DNA of 64,000 nt from the NCBI GenBank assembly GCA_002399405.1, contig DHDP01000019.1, positions 413,360 to 477,359 of the forward strand. Reading direction: 5' to 3'. Below, piece by piece: positions 49,862 to 59,712 of the stretch. The translations under genes and the position numbers were made by a program. The first letter of the stretch is position 1, and each line of letters opens with the position of its first letter. The notes beneath the pieces were generated by a model. It saw only the letters and a program-made list of their open reading frames with translations, did no database searches and was not told where the DNA came from. Source of the DNA: Treponema sp. UBA4873 (GTDB taxonomy: Bacteria; Spirochaetota; Spirochaetia; Treponematales; Treponemataceae).

Positions 49862-51482
49862 TTAGCAAGAGAGCATTTGCTCTACTTTTTTCTGAATATT
49901 CTCGACAATATCAGGTTTAATAGCCCCTGTATTCCAATCAACTTTGGGTATTAGCAGACAATCCATAGGAAGTGTAATATTAATAAGGCAGGCCTCATCA
50001 TCAGAAAACCACTCCTTACAACAATCAAGTTCCTCATACGATTTTAATGTCTTTGCTTTTATACCATAGGCAAGTGCAATTTTCTCAAAGTCCGGAACTG
50101 AATAACCACTGTCTTCTGTAGTTATACAGAAACGGCATTCATAGGACTTAAACTGAATCTCGCTTATTTTACCAAGAGTATGATTGTTAATTACAAGAAT
50201 CTTTATTGGAAGTTTTTCGTGAACTACAGTCTGAAGTTCTTGAATATTCATCTGTAAACCACCGTCACCAGTCAGACAGTACACAGGCCTTTTTCCGTTT
50301 GCAATAGAAGCACCTATAGCAAACGGAAGTCCGCATCCCATGGAAGCATACCCCCCACTAATCATCATTCTACCTTTTTCCCCCCTGATAGCAAGGGATT
50401 GCGCAGCCCAGCACTCATTCTGCCCTACATCTATTGCTACAACAGGGTCTTCCGAAAGCATGGAGGAAATTTTTGCCATCACATGATTGCCTGTTTCATT
50501 ATCAAATACAGAAAGTTCTTTCTTAGCTTTAAAGCACTTATTTTTCCAATCTGTATATTTAGAAATATCCTCATCAAGCAGTTTCTGAATAAACTCTTTG
50601 GCATCAACAAGATATTTTTCTTCATTGTCCTTAATGTTTCGACTGAGTTCGTACTGATCAATATCCGCACGGATTAGCTTTGCATTGGGGGCAAATCTTT
50701 CGGGAACATGACCTATCTGTCTTAAGCCAAGACGTGCTCCAATAGAAATCACAAGATCACTTTTTTCAACAATTGTGTTAGCCACACGGTTTCCATATGT
50801 TCCTATAAAACCAAGTTTCAAATCATCCTGAATAAGATCAACGGCGTTCATCGTCGTAACAACGGGTATATCAGTCTTTTTAGTAAACTCAAGCAGAGCG
50901 TCTGCAGCACCGGCGGCTCTTACCCCGCTACCGGCTATTAATACAGGCCTCTTGGATGTCGAATGGAAAATCAATTACAACTCCTCCTTTTCTTCCTAAC
51001 ATTGCCATATTATAAGCCATTGATACTATTTTCGGGAACTCAGCACCATTATTGGGAGTCACCGAGTACTTTGTTATTCCTCTGGTCATTGAGACAATGT
51101 CCATTTCCTGAAATCCGTTCTGTCTTATTCCAGAATACCCTTTCAGCTCCTTGTTAGGAACATTACCACATATCCCCATAATAGGAATACCGTCAAACCA
51201 CGCATCCGCAAGGCCACCCAATCCGTTAACTGCACCAGGACCTGAAGTAGTAAAATAAACGCCAAGTTTTCCGCTTACACGGGAATAGCCGTTTGCAGCA
51301 AAAGCACAACCCTGCTCGTTATAGCAAACATGCACTGATATTTCATTCTTGCGCTTACACAGTGCATCCATAAAAGGAACGATATAACCGCCAGCATATC
51401 CGAACACATCCGTTACCTCATGCTTTATAAGAAAGTCAACAAGATAGTCTGAACAGTTCATCACATCTGTTTTTTCACTCAC
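49862..51482 (-). pseudogene. Thiamine-diphosphate enzyme (acetolactate-synthase-like), frameshifted
   Basis: The N-terminal frame starts at GTG 51482 (AGGTGG upstream) and reads the TPP_N domain: FGYAGGYIVPFMDAL, YNEQGCAFAANGYSR with catalytic Glu, ending DFPFDIQEACINSR. From about 50970 another frame continues KRPVLIAGSGVRAAGA and, in the C-terminal domain, GDGGLQMNIQELQT with the expected N for Mg-TPP. Some 25-30 residues that normally link the two domains are missing and the frame is lost at about 50930-50970. All other conserved parts are intact, so the lesion looks recent. If real, the protein is not made whole. Confidence 0.75.
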
Positions 51483-51490
51483 TTACCACC

Positions 51491-52516
51491 TCAGTTTTTC
51501 TTATATTCTTCATAAACCTTATCCAGTTCCGTAAAGTCGTCTTTGGAATAATGGCTTCCATATCGTCTTCTTTTGTTTTTATCCATCGAATCAAGCACCT
51601 TGTACATCTCACGTGCTGTGCATCCTGATTGTTGAAGATGATATACATTGTCAACATGAGAACTTTCAAAGCCACAAACAAACATCGGAAGGTTATAACC
51701 CCAGAACACATCTTTTGTGAGAGGCTCTATGTATTTTTCAATTGTATCGAACAGGGCACTTTCATCATAATGTTTTCCGCATTTCTTATTAAGATAATTG
51801 GCAATTACTTCTGTCAGTGCATTGCCGGCACCGCGGCCCATTCCGTAAAGAGAACCGTCAACAACAACATCACGGTCAGCTTTTACAGCCAAGTCAATAA
51901 AAACTTCTGCAAGCGCACATGAAAGTTGGAGATTATTATGAGAATGAAGCCCAATACGGATAGATTTATCAAGTAGTTTATCGACCTGTGCAAAAATTTC
52001 ATGAAGATCTTCGAGATACATGGCTCCGAAAGTATCTACTATGGAAAAGGCATATGGTTTTATAGTATTAACTTCAGTTATAACCTCTGCGCGTTCTTCT
52101 GCTGTATACCCCGGAGCATCCATAGGATTAACAAATACTTTATACCCTTTTTTTGCAGCGTTAGAAGCAAACCTGAGAGCGTCCTTCCACTCGTGTTTTG
52201 CAAAGGAAATACGAAGATAATCAAATGATTTTCCCGTGCAATCATCAAGATTTTCAATAGAATAGCGGCTGTTATCGCAAAAACCTGTAAAATGAGATAT
52301 TCCTCTTTTTTCAGGCATAAATCTCATTGCATCAACAGAGTTTCTATATACAATAGACTCGCCGTTCGTTTTAGTCTGAAGAAAACCTGATTCGATAATA
52401 TCAATACCACCTGCAATGAGTCCATTAATAACACCTTTGATAAATTCAGGGTCAGAATTCTTGTTTAACAAGTATCCACCATCACGGATAGTACAATCGT
52501 TAATTTGCACGTTCAT
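51491..52516 (-). CDS. HMGL-type (DRE-TIM) aldolase of the CMP-sugar cluster
   Basis: This 341-residue TIM-barrel metal enzyme has the DRE-TIM signature NDCTIRDGGY (6-15, metal Asp7), catalytic HSHNN (191-195) and a GMGRGAGN loop near residue 225. It resembles 4-hydroxy-2-oxovalerate aldolase and homocitrate-synthase relatives, which join or cleave alpha-keto acids. In a polysaccharide cluster with a TPP enzyme and a cytidylyltransferase, it may form the carbon skeleton of an unusual sugar acid in place of NeuB or KdsA. It overlaps the cytidylyltransferase gene by 17 bp and ends eight bases before the TPP-enzyme start, so all three are cotranscribed. Confidence 0.85.
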   Translation of the reverse strand: MNVQINDCTIRDGGYLLNKNSDPEFIKGVINGLIAGGIDIIESGFLQTKTNGESIVYRNSVDAMRFMPEKRGISHFTGFCDNSRYSIENLDDCTGKSFDYLRISFAKHEWKDALRFASNAAKKGYKVFVNPMDAPGYTAEERAEVITEVNTIKPYAFSIVDTFGAMYLEDLHEIFAQVDKLLDKSIRIGLHSHNNLQLSCALAEVFIDLAVKADRDVVVDGSLYGMGRGAGNALTEVIANYLNKKCGKHYDESALFDTIEKYIEPLTKDVFWGYNLPMFVCGFESSHVDNVYHLQQSGCTAREMYKVLDSMDKNKRRRYGSHYSKDDFTELDKVYEEYKKN

Positions 52517-53165
52517 TTATTTTAAGCTCCTTATAGATTGCATTGCAGATCTCAAAGTCAACAGGCCAATCTATTCCCATTGCTTCGATTTTATCTATTT
52601 CCTTAACGTATGGTTTTACACCTACACGTCTTCCATATTTAGAAAAAGTATCTTTTGTAAAGACATAACACTCATCCGCTTCAGAATAGATATCAGGTAA
52701 GTCCTGCGTTCTGGGGAAGTGATTCGGATCAAAATTGAGGGGCTTACCGTCCTGCCACAAGAATGACTTAACATTTTCTGCACAGAAAGCACTGTCATAT
52801 TCGCCTGAAGCAACCTTTTCAACACACTCATCGAGGGTAGAAGCTTTTGAGAAAGGAGCAGTTGTGTGAGTTTCGACATATATATCAGCATCTACAGTTT
52901 TAATAAATTCTGTAATTATCGAATTTGAATTGGCTGTATTGAGATCAAGGAACTCCGGACGTTTTAAAAATTTAATTCCCGGCAAGATGTAATCTTTTAT
53001 ACTTTCATCAGAGCAGTAGACATAGGCCTCGTCTACATGCTTTGATTCGAGACATACTTTTTGAATAAAATGCATAAGCGGTGTCCCATCAAAAAACGGT
53101 TTAATATTTTTTTTAGGAACTCTTTCACTTCCCAGCTTTACGGGAATAAGTGCAACTGTTTTCAT
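52500..53165 (-). CDS. CMP-sugar (acylneuraminate/KDO-type) cytidylyltransferase
   Basis: The 221-residue enzyme has the N-terminal CTP-binding motif LIPVKLGSERVPKKNIKPF and the later PFSKASTLDECVE and YDSAFCAENVKSF of the NeuA/KdsB-like acylneuraminate cytidylyltransferase family. It should couple CTP to a ulosonic acid, giving a CMP-sugar. ATG at 53165 follows AAGGAG. It is the first gene of the CMP-sugar block; the aldolase start overlaps its end. The acceptor sugar is unknown because no NeuB is present. Confidence 0.88.
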   Translation of the reverse strand: MKTVALIPVKLGSERVPKKNIKPFFDGTPLMHFIQKVCLESKHVDEAYVYCSDESIKDYILPGIKFLKRPEFLDLNTANSNSIITEFIKTVDADIYVETHTTAPFSKASTLDECVEKVASGEYDSAFCAENVKSFLWQDGKPLNFDPNHFPRTQDLPDIYSEADECYVFTKDTFSKYGRRVGVKPYVKEIDKIEAMGIDWPVDFEICNAIYKELKINERAN

Positions 53166-53842
53166 ATTTTTTCTCCTTACGACAAGCAATGTCTTAAAAT
53201 TATACTAACGATATATTGTTGTATTATGTAATCAAAAAACTGTTAACTTAGAATAAAATTCTGTATTTTTATTGTTAAGCTTATACTAAAAAAGTAATAA
53301 TAATAATTCTCAAAATAGTTGTAATTATTTATAACCTTACAAGTAATGACAATTAAACCAATTCCTTATAAGCTTCGGTTAAATCACCAAACACATTGTC
53401 ATTAGAAGGAAAACGGACTGAATCCGCAGGAGTATCTGCACTGTATATTTGAACGTGCACCCTTCTGCCGCAGTACAGATGACTGGCAGAAGCTCATGCC
53501 CTAGTATATTCAGCTTACTCCCTTTTTTGACCGTAGCGTGTGGATTAATTGACGCTTACGGCAGAACTGCTGTTTTTATTTGAAGAACCGTTTCTCGAGC
53601 TGCAGACAGAGTGCATGATACACCGGCAGGTGTAGTTCCTGAATTTTGAATGTCTCTTCTTCCGGTACTACTATCGCAGATAGTAAGCTATCAATTTGTA
53701 ACGGAATTATCTGTTTCGATACTTATTTTACAATCGGATACGCAGTGCCGACTAATATTATTCTTTTCATGATAAAACAAAACTCCTTACTATATGAATT
53801 TGTTTTTACCTAAATTTTATAAGGTCTATTTTACAATAGACC
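53166..53842. other. Gene-free stretch with glycosyltransferase and Rpn-type debris
   Basis: Minus strand 53770-53723 carries AAGGAG, an ATG and MKRIILVGTAYPIVK then a stop, the typical start of a glycosyltransferase cut after 15 residues. A frame ending near 53580 with YHALCLQLEKRFFK is its or another gene's debris. 53488-53553 is the inverted copy of 45475-45540. No intact gene is supported. A sharp drop in GC begins here. Confidence 0.6.
53488..53553 (-). repeat. Inverted copy of the 66-bp dispersed block
   Basis: Matches the reverse complement of 45475-45540 with scattered substitutions. Confidence 0.7.
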
Positions 53843-54907
53843 TTAATACAGTGCATTGTACTGTTCTGCAATATGGTGCCAGTTGTACAACCGCTTACCA
53901 GCTTCCTGCATAGCAGACGCAATCTCAGGGAAAGAATTGGATTTTCTACTCAAAAGAGTTCTTAACTCTTCACTGTTCTTCCAGTACAGACATTTATTTT
54001 CTGTAGTTGCACGGTTATAAACGCAATCATAAGCCAGCACCGGCAAGCCTATGTTCATAGCCTCAACCAAAGAAGGATTCGTTCCACCTGCACTATGTCC
54101 ATGTATATAGATAAATGCATTGCTTCTGAGCCAGTTGATTTTATGTGGTTCATAGACTGGTTCAAGCAGATGTAAATTTTTATAGCTGGTGTATTTTTCT
54201 TTTAATCCCCGTCCATACACAGACTGTTGCCAGTTACCAACAATAACAAGTGAAATTTTACTAAAATCAGCAAATGCCTCCAGAATAATATGAATATTGT
54301 TCTCTGGCTCAATACGACATACAGTTACAGCATATTTCTCACGACAGAATGGATAGTCTCTATATAAAGAATCATCGTTGATTCTTACAACCTGATCACC
54401 TCCGTATGCAATTAGGATCGCTTCTTTCCCATACTCTTGCTTAACATAGTCAGTTATTCCTTTATTATCACCTATAACAATATCAGAATAGCATATAGCT
54501 TGTGCTTCACTGAACTTCAAAAATTTCTTAATTAAGAAATTCCATTTATCACGTTTCCATTCAAGGCCATCAATATTGATAAAAATTTTCCCTTTGAACC
54601 GACGACGAATTTTTGACAAGAAAATACACCCACTTACCCCAAGAATAAGCATAATATCGCAATCCAACGACATCTTCATACTCTTGTAATCATAAAGGAT
54701 ACTGTTTTTACCATTTGCATCTAAATTAAGATATATAAGCTTTGCACCTTTATAAGCATCTATCGTATTATGATACTTTTTTAGTGTACAAAATACGGTA
54801 TATTGCACATTCTTAGGAGTATAATTCAAAAGATTATCTACAAGTGATTCAAATCCACCATAACAGGCAGGAACACCTACAGTACCAATAATGTTAATTT
54901 TTAACAT
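53843..54907 (-). CDS. Glycosyltransferase with DUF1972 domain (rhamnosyltransferase-like)
   Basis: The 354-residue GT-B enzyme starts with the DUF1972 signature IIGTVGVPACYGGFESLVDN and IDGLEWKRDKW, and has a C-terminal GT1/GT4 nucleotide-binding lobe (HIHGHSAGGTNPSLVEAM with the EX7E-type Glu). Members with DUF1972 often transfer rhamnose to GlcNAc or an existing chain in O-antigens, which fits rfbC nearby. It is the most downstream glycosyltransferase of the cluster and starts 11 bp after the preceding GT gene ends. Confidence 0.85.
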   Translation of the reverse strand: MLKINIIGTVGVPACYGGFESLVDNLLNYTPKNVQYTVFCTLKKYHNTIDAYKGAKLIYLNLDANGKNSILYDYKSMKMSLDCDIMLILGVSGCIFLSKIRRRFKGKIFINIDGLEWKRDKWNFLIKKFLKFSEAQAICYSDIVIGDNKGITDYVKQEYGKEAILIAYGGDQVVRINDDSLYRDYPFCREKYAVTVCRIEPENNIHIILEAFADFSKISLVIVGNWQQSVYGRGLKEKYTSYKNLHLLEPVYEPHKINWLRSNAFIYIHGHSAGGTNPSLVEAMNIGLPVLAYDCVYNRATTENKCLYWKNSEELRTLLSRKSNSFPEIASAMQEAGKRLYNWHHIAEQYNALY

Positions 54908-54918
54908 GCTTTATTTAC

Positions 54919-56016
54919 CTACATATCCTTTTCTATAATATTTTGAATCGAATCAAGCATTTTCTTCATGCTGAATTCTTTTGATTTTTCAAGTGCATTA
55001 TGCGCACACCTTATATATAAGCCTTTGTCCTTTAAAAGTTTCTTTAGACAGTCTGCAATTTTATTCAAATGATGAACCGAAATCTTCCAGCCATTCACCT
55101 CATCCTCAACGATTTCCGCAATTCCACCAACTTCAGGAACAATTACCGGTAGACCTGCACTAAATGACTCTAACGTTGTAAGTCCGAAGGTCTCTATAAA
55201 GCAGGAAGCGTCTGATAAATTTAGTCCAACGCTTCCTGCTTTATAAAATTTCACAACATCGATTTGACGAGGAAAAGCCAGCAAATTTTCAGGAAATACT
55301 ATATCATTTTCTGAAAAAAATTTATTAATATTCTGCTCAGTGTCATTGATTACAATTGTAAAAGAAAATTCTGGTAACATACAAGCTAACTGTACAAATT
55401 GAATTATACCTTTATATCTTTTTAGAGAAGACAACATTAAGATATTTTTTCGTTCGAAGGCTGATTCCGCATATTCAGCCGACTGAGGATATAACTTTCC
55501 ATAAAACTTCGATGATAAAGCATTAGGTACAATAAAAACATCATTTGTTCTTTGTAAAAAAGAACGTTGATAATTAGAAACGCAGATTATTTTGTCAGCT
55601 TTCTTCTGCATTATATTAGCAAGAATGATATAAAATCGCCCTTTAGCATAAGCATTTTCATGATAATGATATATAACTTCTTTTTTTATTAACTTAGCGG
55701 CAAGCACAGCTCCTACAGGAAGAATTGTATTTATATAAAAGCAAACATTTTGTTTTTTATATTGTAAGGTAAAATTAAAAAAATATATTTGTACATTTAA
55801 CCACCGTAGCAATGTTATCAGTTTATTTCTTGAAAAAGAATATCTAAAATAACAGTGTTTCAAATTCGGAGAAACAATTTTGTCTAGAATTCCATTTTTT
55901 GTAGTTACAAGATCAATAAAATATCCTCGTTCGCAAAGTCCTGCTATAACACTTCCAAGAACTCTTGGACTACCGGAATAATCATTCAACAGGTGAAAAC
56001 AGACCAATTTTTTCAT
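54919..56016 (-). CDS. Glycosyltransferase family 4
   Basis: The protein has 365 residues. The N-terminal lobe begins KKLVCFHLLNDYSGSPRVLGSV, and the C-terminal lobe has MLSSLKRYKGIIQFVQLA and ETFGLTTLESFSAGLPVIVP, the GT4 donor-binding E-x7-E motif. ATG at 56016 is chosen because family homology begins there; the frame is open further upstream only because it runs through the tail of an acetyltransferase remnant. It should add a hexose or related sugar to the undecaprenyl-linked repeat unit. The specific sugar cannot be told. Confidence 0.85.
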   Translation of the reverse strand: MKKLVCFHLLNDYSGSPRVLGSVIAGLCERGYFIDLVTTKNGILDKIVSPNLKHCYFRYSFSRNKLITLLRWLNVQIYFFNFTLQYKKQNVCFYINTILPVGAVLAAKLIKKEVIYHYHENAYAKGRFYIILANIMQKKADKIICVSNYQRSFLQRTNDVFIVPNALSSKFYGKLYPQSAEYAESAFERKNILMLSSLKRYKGIIQFVQLACMLPEFSFTIVINDTEQNINKFFSENDIVFPENLLAFPRQIDVVKFYKAGSVGLNLSDASCFIETFGLTTLESFSAGLPVIVPEVGGIAEIVEDEVNGWKISVHHLNKIADCLKKLLKDKGLYIRCAHNALEKSKEFSMKKMLDSIQNIIEKDM

Positions 56017-56449
56017 TTTCCAATATTTCCTTAATAAATTAAAATGCGAATACATTTTTAGTAATCTTGCAGGAATTCCCACTAATAATAAATAAACTTC
56101 AAACTTCTCATTATCTGTTACAACCCTTACCTGCCGTCACAATACAACTGTCATTTATAATATAATCATCCAGTATTGTTACCGTAGCACCTATCAAATA
56201 TCCTTTTTCGATTCCAAATTCTTCTCTATTTATACCTTGTATACGAATTGGAATATCAGTTTTTTCATATAGTACTTTCAATACCACTCTCGACTTGAGT
56301 TCGCTCGATCGTATTTCCATTTTCTTTGATATTATTTCTGTTCTTACTGCTCTTCTATGTTTCCCTCCTGTTTGACTTTCCATCCCCTTTATAGTAATGC
56401 CTTCCGAAATTTTACTGTCAAAGCTGCACTTGCCTACTAACGAACACAT
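56017..56449 (-). pseudogene. Hexapeptide-repeat acetyltransferase remnant
   Basis: In one frame the minus strand reads EEFGIEKGYLIGATVTILDD and YIINDSCIVTAGKG; after a shift near 56125 another frame continues VVTDNEKFEVYLLLVGIPAR and LLKM. Together they match the C-terminal coil and GNPAKLI-type tail of LbH acetyltransferases that decorate O-antigens. The first 60 residues of the open frame are not recognised as part of that fold. The gene has lost its start and frame. Confidence 0.6.
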
Positions 56450-57594
56450 GGTGTAAGTCTCAAATATTTCCTTCCAAAGAAGTTTGGTATTTTGTTTTCA
56501 GAAATATAGAATTTTTGCGGATAAAAAATTAACACCCAGAATACAATGATTGTAAAGACGATAACATTTGTAAAAACTGATTCAATTATTCCATAAACGA
56601 TAAACCCCAAAATGATGCTAAGTTCAAAATATCTCCTATTAATAACATAGAAATCAACAGCGCGCGCATATAAAACCTGGAACAAAATGAAACACGGAAT
56701 TCCACCGGAATATAAGAGACGGAAGTATGCGTTGTCAACTGTGATTTTATTTTGAGTAATTATATTTGCATTTCCGAAAATATAATCTATTGGCGTAGAT
56801 TTAGAAATTAAATCGTTATATAAAGATAGTCTACCTGTCAGAAATATATCCAGTACAGTATACTGTTTAAGATATCGGCATAAAAATATTTGTATTACAA
56901 GCAGAAACAATGGCATTATTTTCATGCAAAAAATTAAGATTTTCGATTTACATAACGGTTTTAAGAAAATAAAGAATACAATGATTGCCAAAGAACAAGC
57001 TACTGCTCCTCTTGAATTTGTTAAATGTGAAATCAGAAAATTTAAAAAAAAATTTAATAGCAAAAGAAAAAGATAATGTTTTTTCTTAAATGTTTTTGTT
57101 ACAAGTATAATAAGGCAAAGAAAAAATCCATAAAAATACAATGATCCAGTATTTGGATTTTTGAATCCTAGATTTAAACTTCTCGTCCTATCGAAATCTG
57201 TATAATAAACATTTCTGTTCAGTCCACTTACTACTGAAAATAAAATAACAAGGCAAAGAAAAACAAATTGCAGAATTGTAATTACACAATATTGTTTAAC
57301 ATCTACTCTATCAAGTAGAAAATAGCACATTACAAAAATAAAAAACAAAGTCCTTTTATCACTTGAAGGAAAAACCATTGACCATACAAACAAAAAGCAA
57401 ATAATTATTATATTTTTTTTATTAAATTTATTTACAACAATAAAGGCAATAAAAAAAAGAAAATAAAAAATTAAATCCACGATAATAAATTTTTCTTCAA
57501 GCACAATAAAAAAAAATCTAAGCAAGAGGCCCGTTTGAAACAGAAAGATACTTATATTTGTCTTTTTTATTCCTACTTTACTTATTGAATACAT
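56437..57594 (-). CDS. O-antigen polymerase-like membrane protein (Wzy-type)
   Basis: This 385-residue protein has about ten to eleven hydrophobic spans and one larger external loop (residues about 255-300; DLISKSTPIDYIFGNANI), the topology of Wzy/O-antigen ligase proteins. It would polymerise repeat units on the outer face of the inner membrane. ATG at 57594 has GGAGG upstream; it overlaps the preceding GT gene by 17 bp. Sequence identity among Wzy proteins is low, so the call rests on topology and on its neighbours (Wzx, glycosyltransferases). Confidence 0.75.
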   Translation of the reverse strand: MYSISKVGIKKTNISIFLFQTGLLLRFFFIVLEEKFIIVDLIFYFLFFIAFIVVNKFNKKNIIIICFLFVWSMVFPSSDKRTLFFIFVMCYFLLDRVDVKQYCVITILQFVFLCLVILFSVVSGLNRNVYYTDFDRTRSLNLGFKNPNTGSLYFYGFFLCLIILVTKTFKKKHYLFLLLLNFFLNFLISHLTNSRGAVACSLAIIVFFIFLKPLCKSKILIFCMKIMPLFLLVIQIFLCRYLKQYTVLDIFLTGRLSLYNDLISKSTPIDYIFGNANIITQNKITVDNAYFRLLYSGGIPCFILFQVLYARAVDFYVINRRYFELSIILGFIVYGIIESVFTNVIVFTIIVFWVLIFYPQKFYISENKIPNFFGRKYLRLTPCVR

Positions 57595-58612
57595 TTTCCC
57601 TCCACTGTAAAACAATTTTCTCTGGAAGAAAACGTTCTATTGCTTTTCTGCATTCAATAATATTTTCTTCTCTTAGTTTTGAATCTGATATAAACTCAAC
57701 TATTCTTTCGGCTAGTATTTCCGAATTCTGTTCAATCAAAACTGTTTTTGTATCGTTGAAAATATACTTCGGACCAGAAGAATTAAATACAATACAAGGA
57801 ATACCTGCTGACGCAGCTTCCGCAGCAGCAAGTCCAAAAGATTCGGATCTTGACGACAATATAAATAGCATCGCTTTTTGCCATTCTTCATATAAATCGT
57901 GATTAGGAAGAAGTTTTACGATTTCTTCGAGTCCATTATCATCTATCTGCTTTTGTAAAATTTCTCTTTGAACACCATCTCCACAAATTCTAATCTCATA
58001 TCCATTAATTTCATTTTTTATTTTTGCAAGTGAGTCTATAAGAAGGTCAAATCCTTTCACTTTTTCAAGTCGTCCAGCGGCAAAAATCATATGTTCCGGT
58101 TTTCGGTCAACTATAATTTGTTTGATTGAATTAGGGATACAAATAGTCTTATCTTTCACAAACGAATATTTTTTTATTTGATCAGGTGTAAGGACAACTA
58201 TTTTATAAAGTTTTGAATAGAACACACATTGAGCAAACCTATAATAAGGTTCTACTAGCTTTGCGCTGATATGTTCAACTGCGACAGTTTTAACCTTCTT
58301 AGCAAATACAGGAAGAATTAAACAGGAAAAATTATGACCTGTTGAAATAAAATAATCACTCTGCTCTTTATTAAGTATCTGTTCTACTGATTTACGCAAT
58401 ATTTTTATTTTATTAAGAAATCTGGAATGAACATTCAGATGATATACTTTTATATAGTTCGCAAAATGTTTCTCCGCAACAGAGGAAGAAACACTGATAA
58501 TTGAAATTCTAAAACCGTAATAGACATGGAGCAGCTCTGCCAAATCAAGAGTAGCTTTTTCTGTTCCGGCTTTTCGGTTTATATTTTCAATAATAAAAGT
58601 TACAGAAGTCAT
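57578..58612 (-). CDS. Glycosyltransferase family 4
   Basis: The 344-residue GT-B protein has the usual start SVTFIIENINRKAGTEKATLDL and a C-terminal lobe with FAAGRLEKVKGFDLLIDSL, IRICGDG, and SSRSESFGLAAAEAASAGIP (E-x7-E motif). The donor is unknown. It overlaps the upstream gene by four bases (ATGA) and the Wzy-like gene by 17, so it is part of a tightly coupled set. Confidence 0.88.
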   Translation of the reverse strand: MTSVTFIIENINRKAGTEKATLDLAELLHVYYGFRISIISVSSSVAEKHFANYIKVYHLNVHSRFLNKIKILRKSVEQILNKEQSDYFISTGHNFSCLILPVFAKKVKTVAVEHISAKLVEPYYRFAQCVFYSKLYKIVVLTPDQIKKYSFVKDKTICIPNSIKQIIVDRKPEHMIFAAGRLEKVKGFDLLIDSLAKIKNEINGYEIRICGDGVQREILQKQIDDNGLEEIVKLLPNHDLYEEWQKAMLFILSSRSESFGLAAAEAASAGIPCIVFNSSGPKYIFNDTKTVLIEQNSEILAERIVEFISDSKLREENIIECRKAIERFLPEKIVLQWRENVFNK

Positions 58613-59487
58613 TTCATGGATTTCCTTTCATAAGCATCAACAAGTGTATTGGATGTACAGTTATATACTCTGCATCCTTTTGATACTGCGTAAGCGTTCA
58701 TTATCTTATGGCCATAGAAAATAAAAGATTTTTCCTGAAGAAAAACATCCATGGTATATGGTTGCCAAGAAAAGTCTTTTCCATAACAAAAGCACAAGCG
58801 TTTCTTTATATCCTCGTCAAAATGTGTTTGTCTGGAATAAAGCACATTATTCTCATCTACATACAATCCGTCAAAAAAATTATGGTCTATTCCGTAGAAA
58901 TCAACTACTTTATATCCCTGCTGAATTGCAATATATAATGCATGTAAAACGACGGTTGCATATTCCCCATTCCCCAGCCCTTTTTTATAAATGGAAAATG
59001 TAGCTTTCTGAGATCCTAAAAAAGGTATTGAATGAAAGGGAACCAGATTAAGTTTTTTATTTATTGAAATATCTCTTACTTTTTTGTTTTTAAAATAACA
59101 ATAAGGGACAAAAATACTCATCTGCCAATTTGTAGATTCAATAAGTTTATCCCAGACTTTTTGCTGTTCCTGATAACGGACATTTAAAGGTTCAAAAAAC
59201 ATAGGGTCGCTCATTACATAATTCCGAGGTTTAATTTTTGCATACATATCATGTGTACAAAAATTATTTACAGCAAAAAAATCATTCGAGCTTATATAAT
59301 CTTCTGAAAAATTCTTCAGAGACTCGTTTAAAGACGGACCATTACCTAAAATAGCAGCCTGATTATGCTCTTTTTCCAAGCTCCATTTTTTTATATAATC
59401 AACAAGATTTTCTTTAGTAATTAATTTCGAATAAAATGAAACTAATTTAATTAAGTTTCTAATTTTACTTTGAGTTACAAAAGACAT
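58609..59487 (-). CDS. GT42/DUF115-like protein, putative CMP-sugar transferase
   Basis: The protein has 292 residues. ILGNGPSLNES (46-56), DFFAVNNFC near residue 70, FYGIDHNFFDG (198-208) and a late FYGHKIMNAYA (258-268) match the order of the GNGPSL, acceptor/donor and H-containing segments of GT42 sialyltransferases such as Cst-II and of the related DUF115/MptE-like family. The late His would correspond to the general base. A CMP-activating enzyme in the same cluster makes a CMP-sugar donor plausible. A DUF115 role without transferase activity remains possible. Confidence 0.65.
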   Translation of the reverse strand: MSFVTQSKIRNLIKLVSFYSKLITKENLVDYIKKWSLEKEHNQAAILGNGPSLNESLKNFSEDYISSNDFFAVNNFCTHDMYAKIKPRNYVMSDPMFFEPLNVRYQEQQKVWDKLIESTNWQMSIFVPYCYFKNKKVRDISINKKLNLVPFHSIPFLGSQKATFSIYKKGLGNGEYATVVLHALYIAIQQGYKVVDFYGIDHNFFDGLYVDENNVLYSRQTHFDEDIKKRLCFCYGKDFSWQPYTMDVFLQEKSFIFYGHKIMNAYAVSKGCRVYNCTSNTLVDAYERKSMK

Positions 59488-59712
59488 CTAATTATCCTCC
59501 GCTAGCCACGCGACAAACAAATCGGTTTTTTATGTCAAAACAAGACGACAAAATAGTTTAAGGTGACTACACTATAATCAATCTTTACTTTTACTGTTTG
59601 GAGAATTGATATACTTCGTCAGAAATACTGTTTATAAGTCACAGACGAGTCTATCTAGTATTATAATAAGCAAGGAACAATTTTACATCAAGGAAAATCA
59701 CTTTCGATTACT

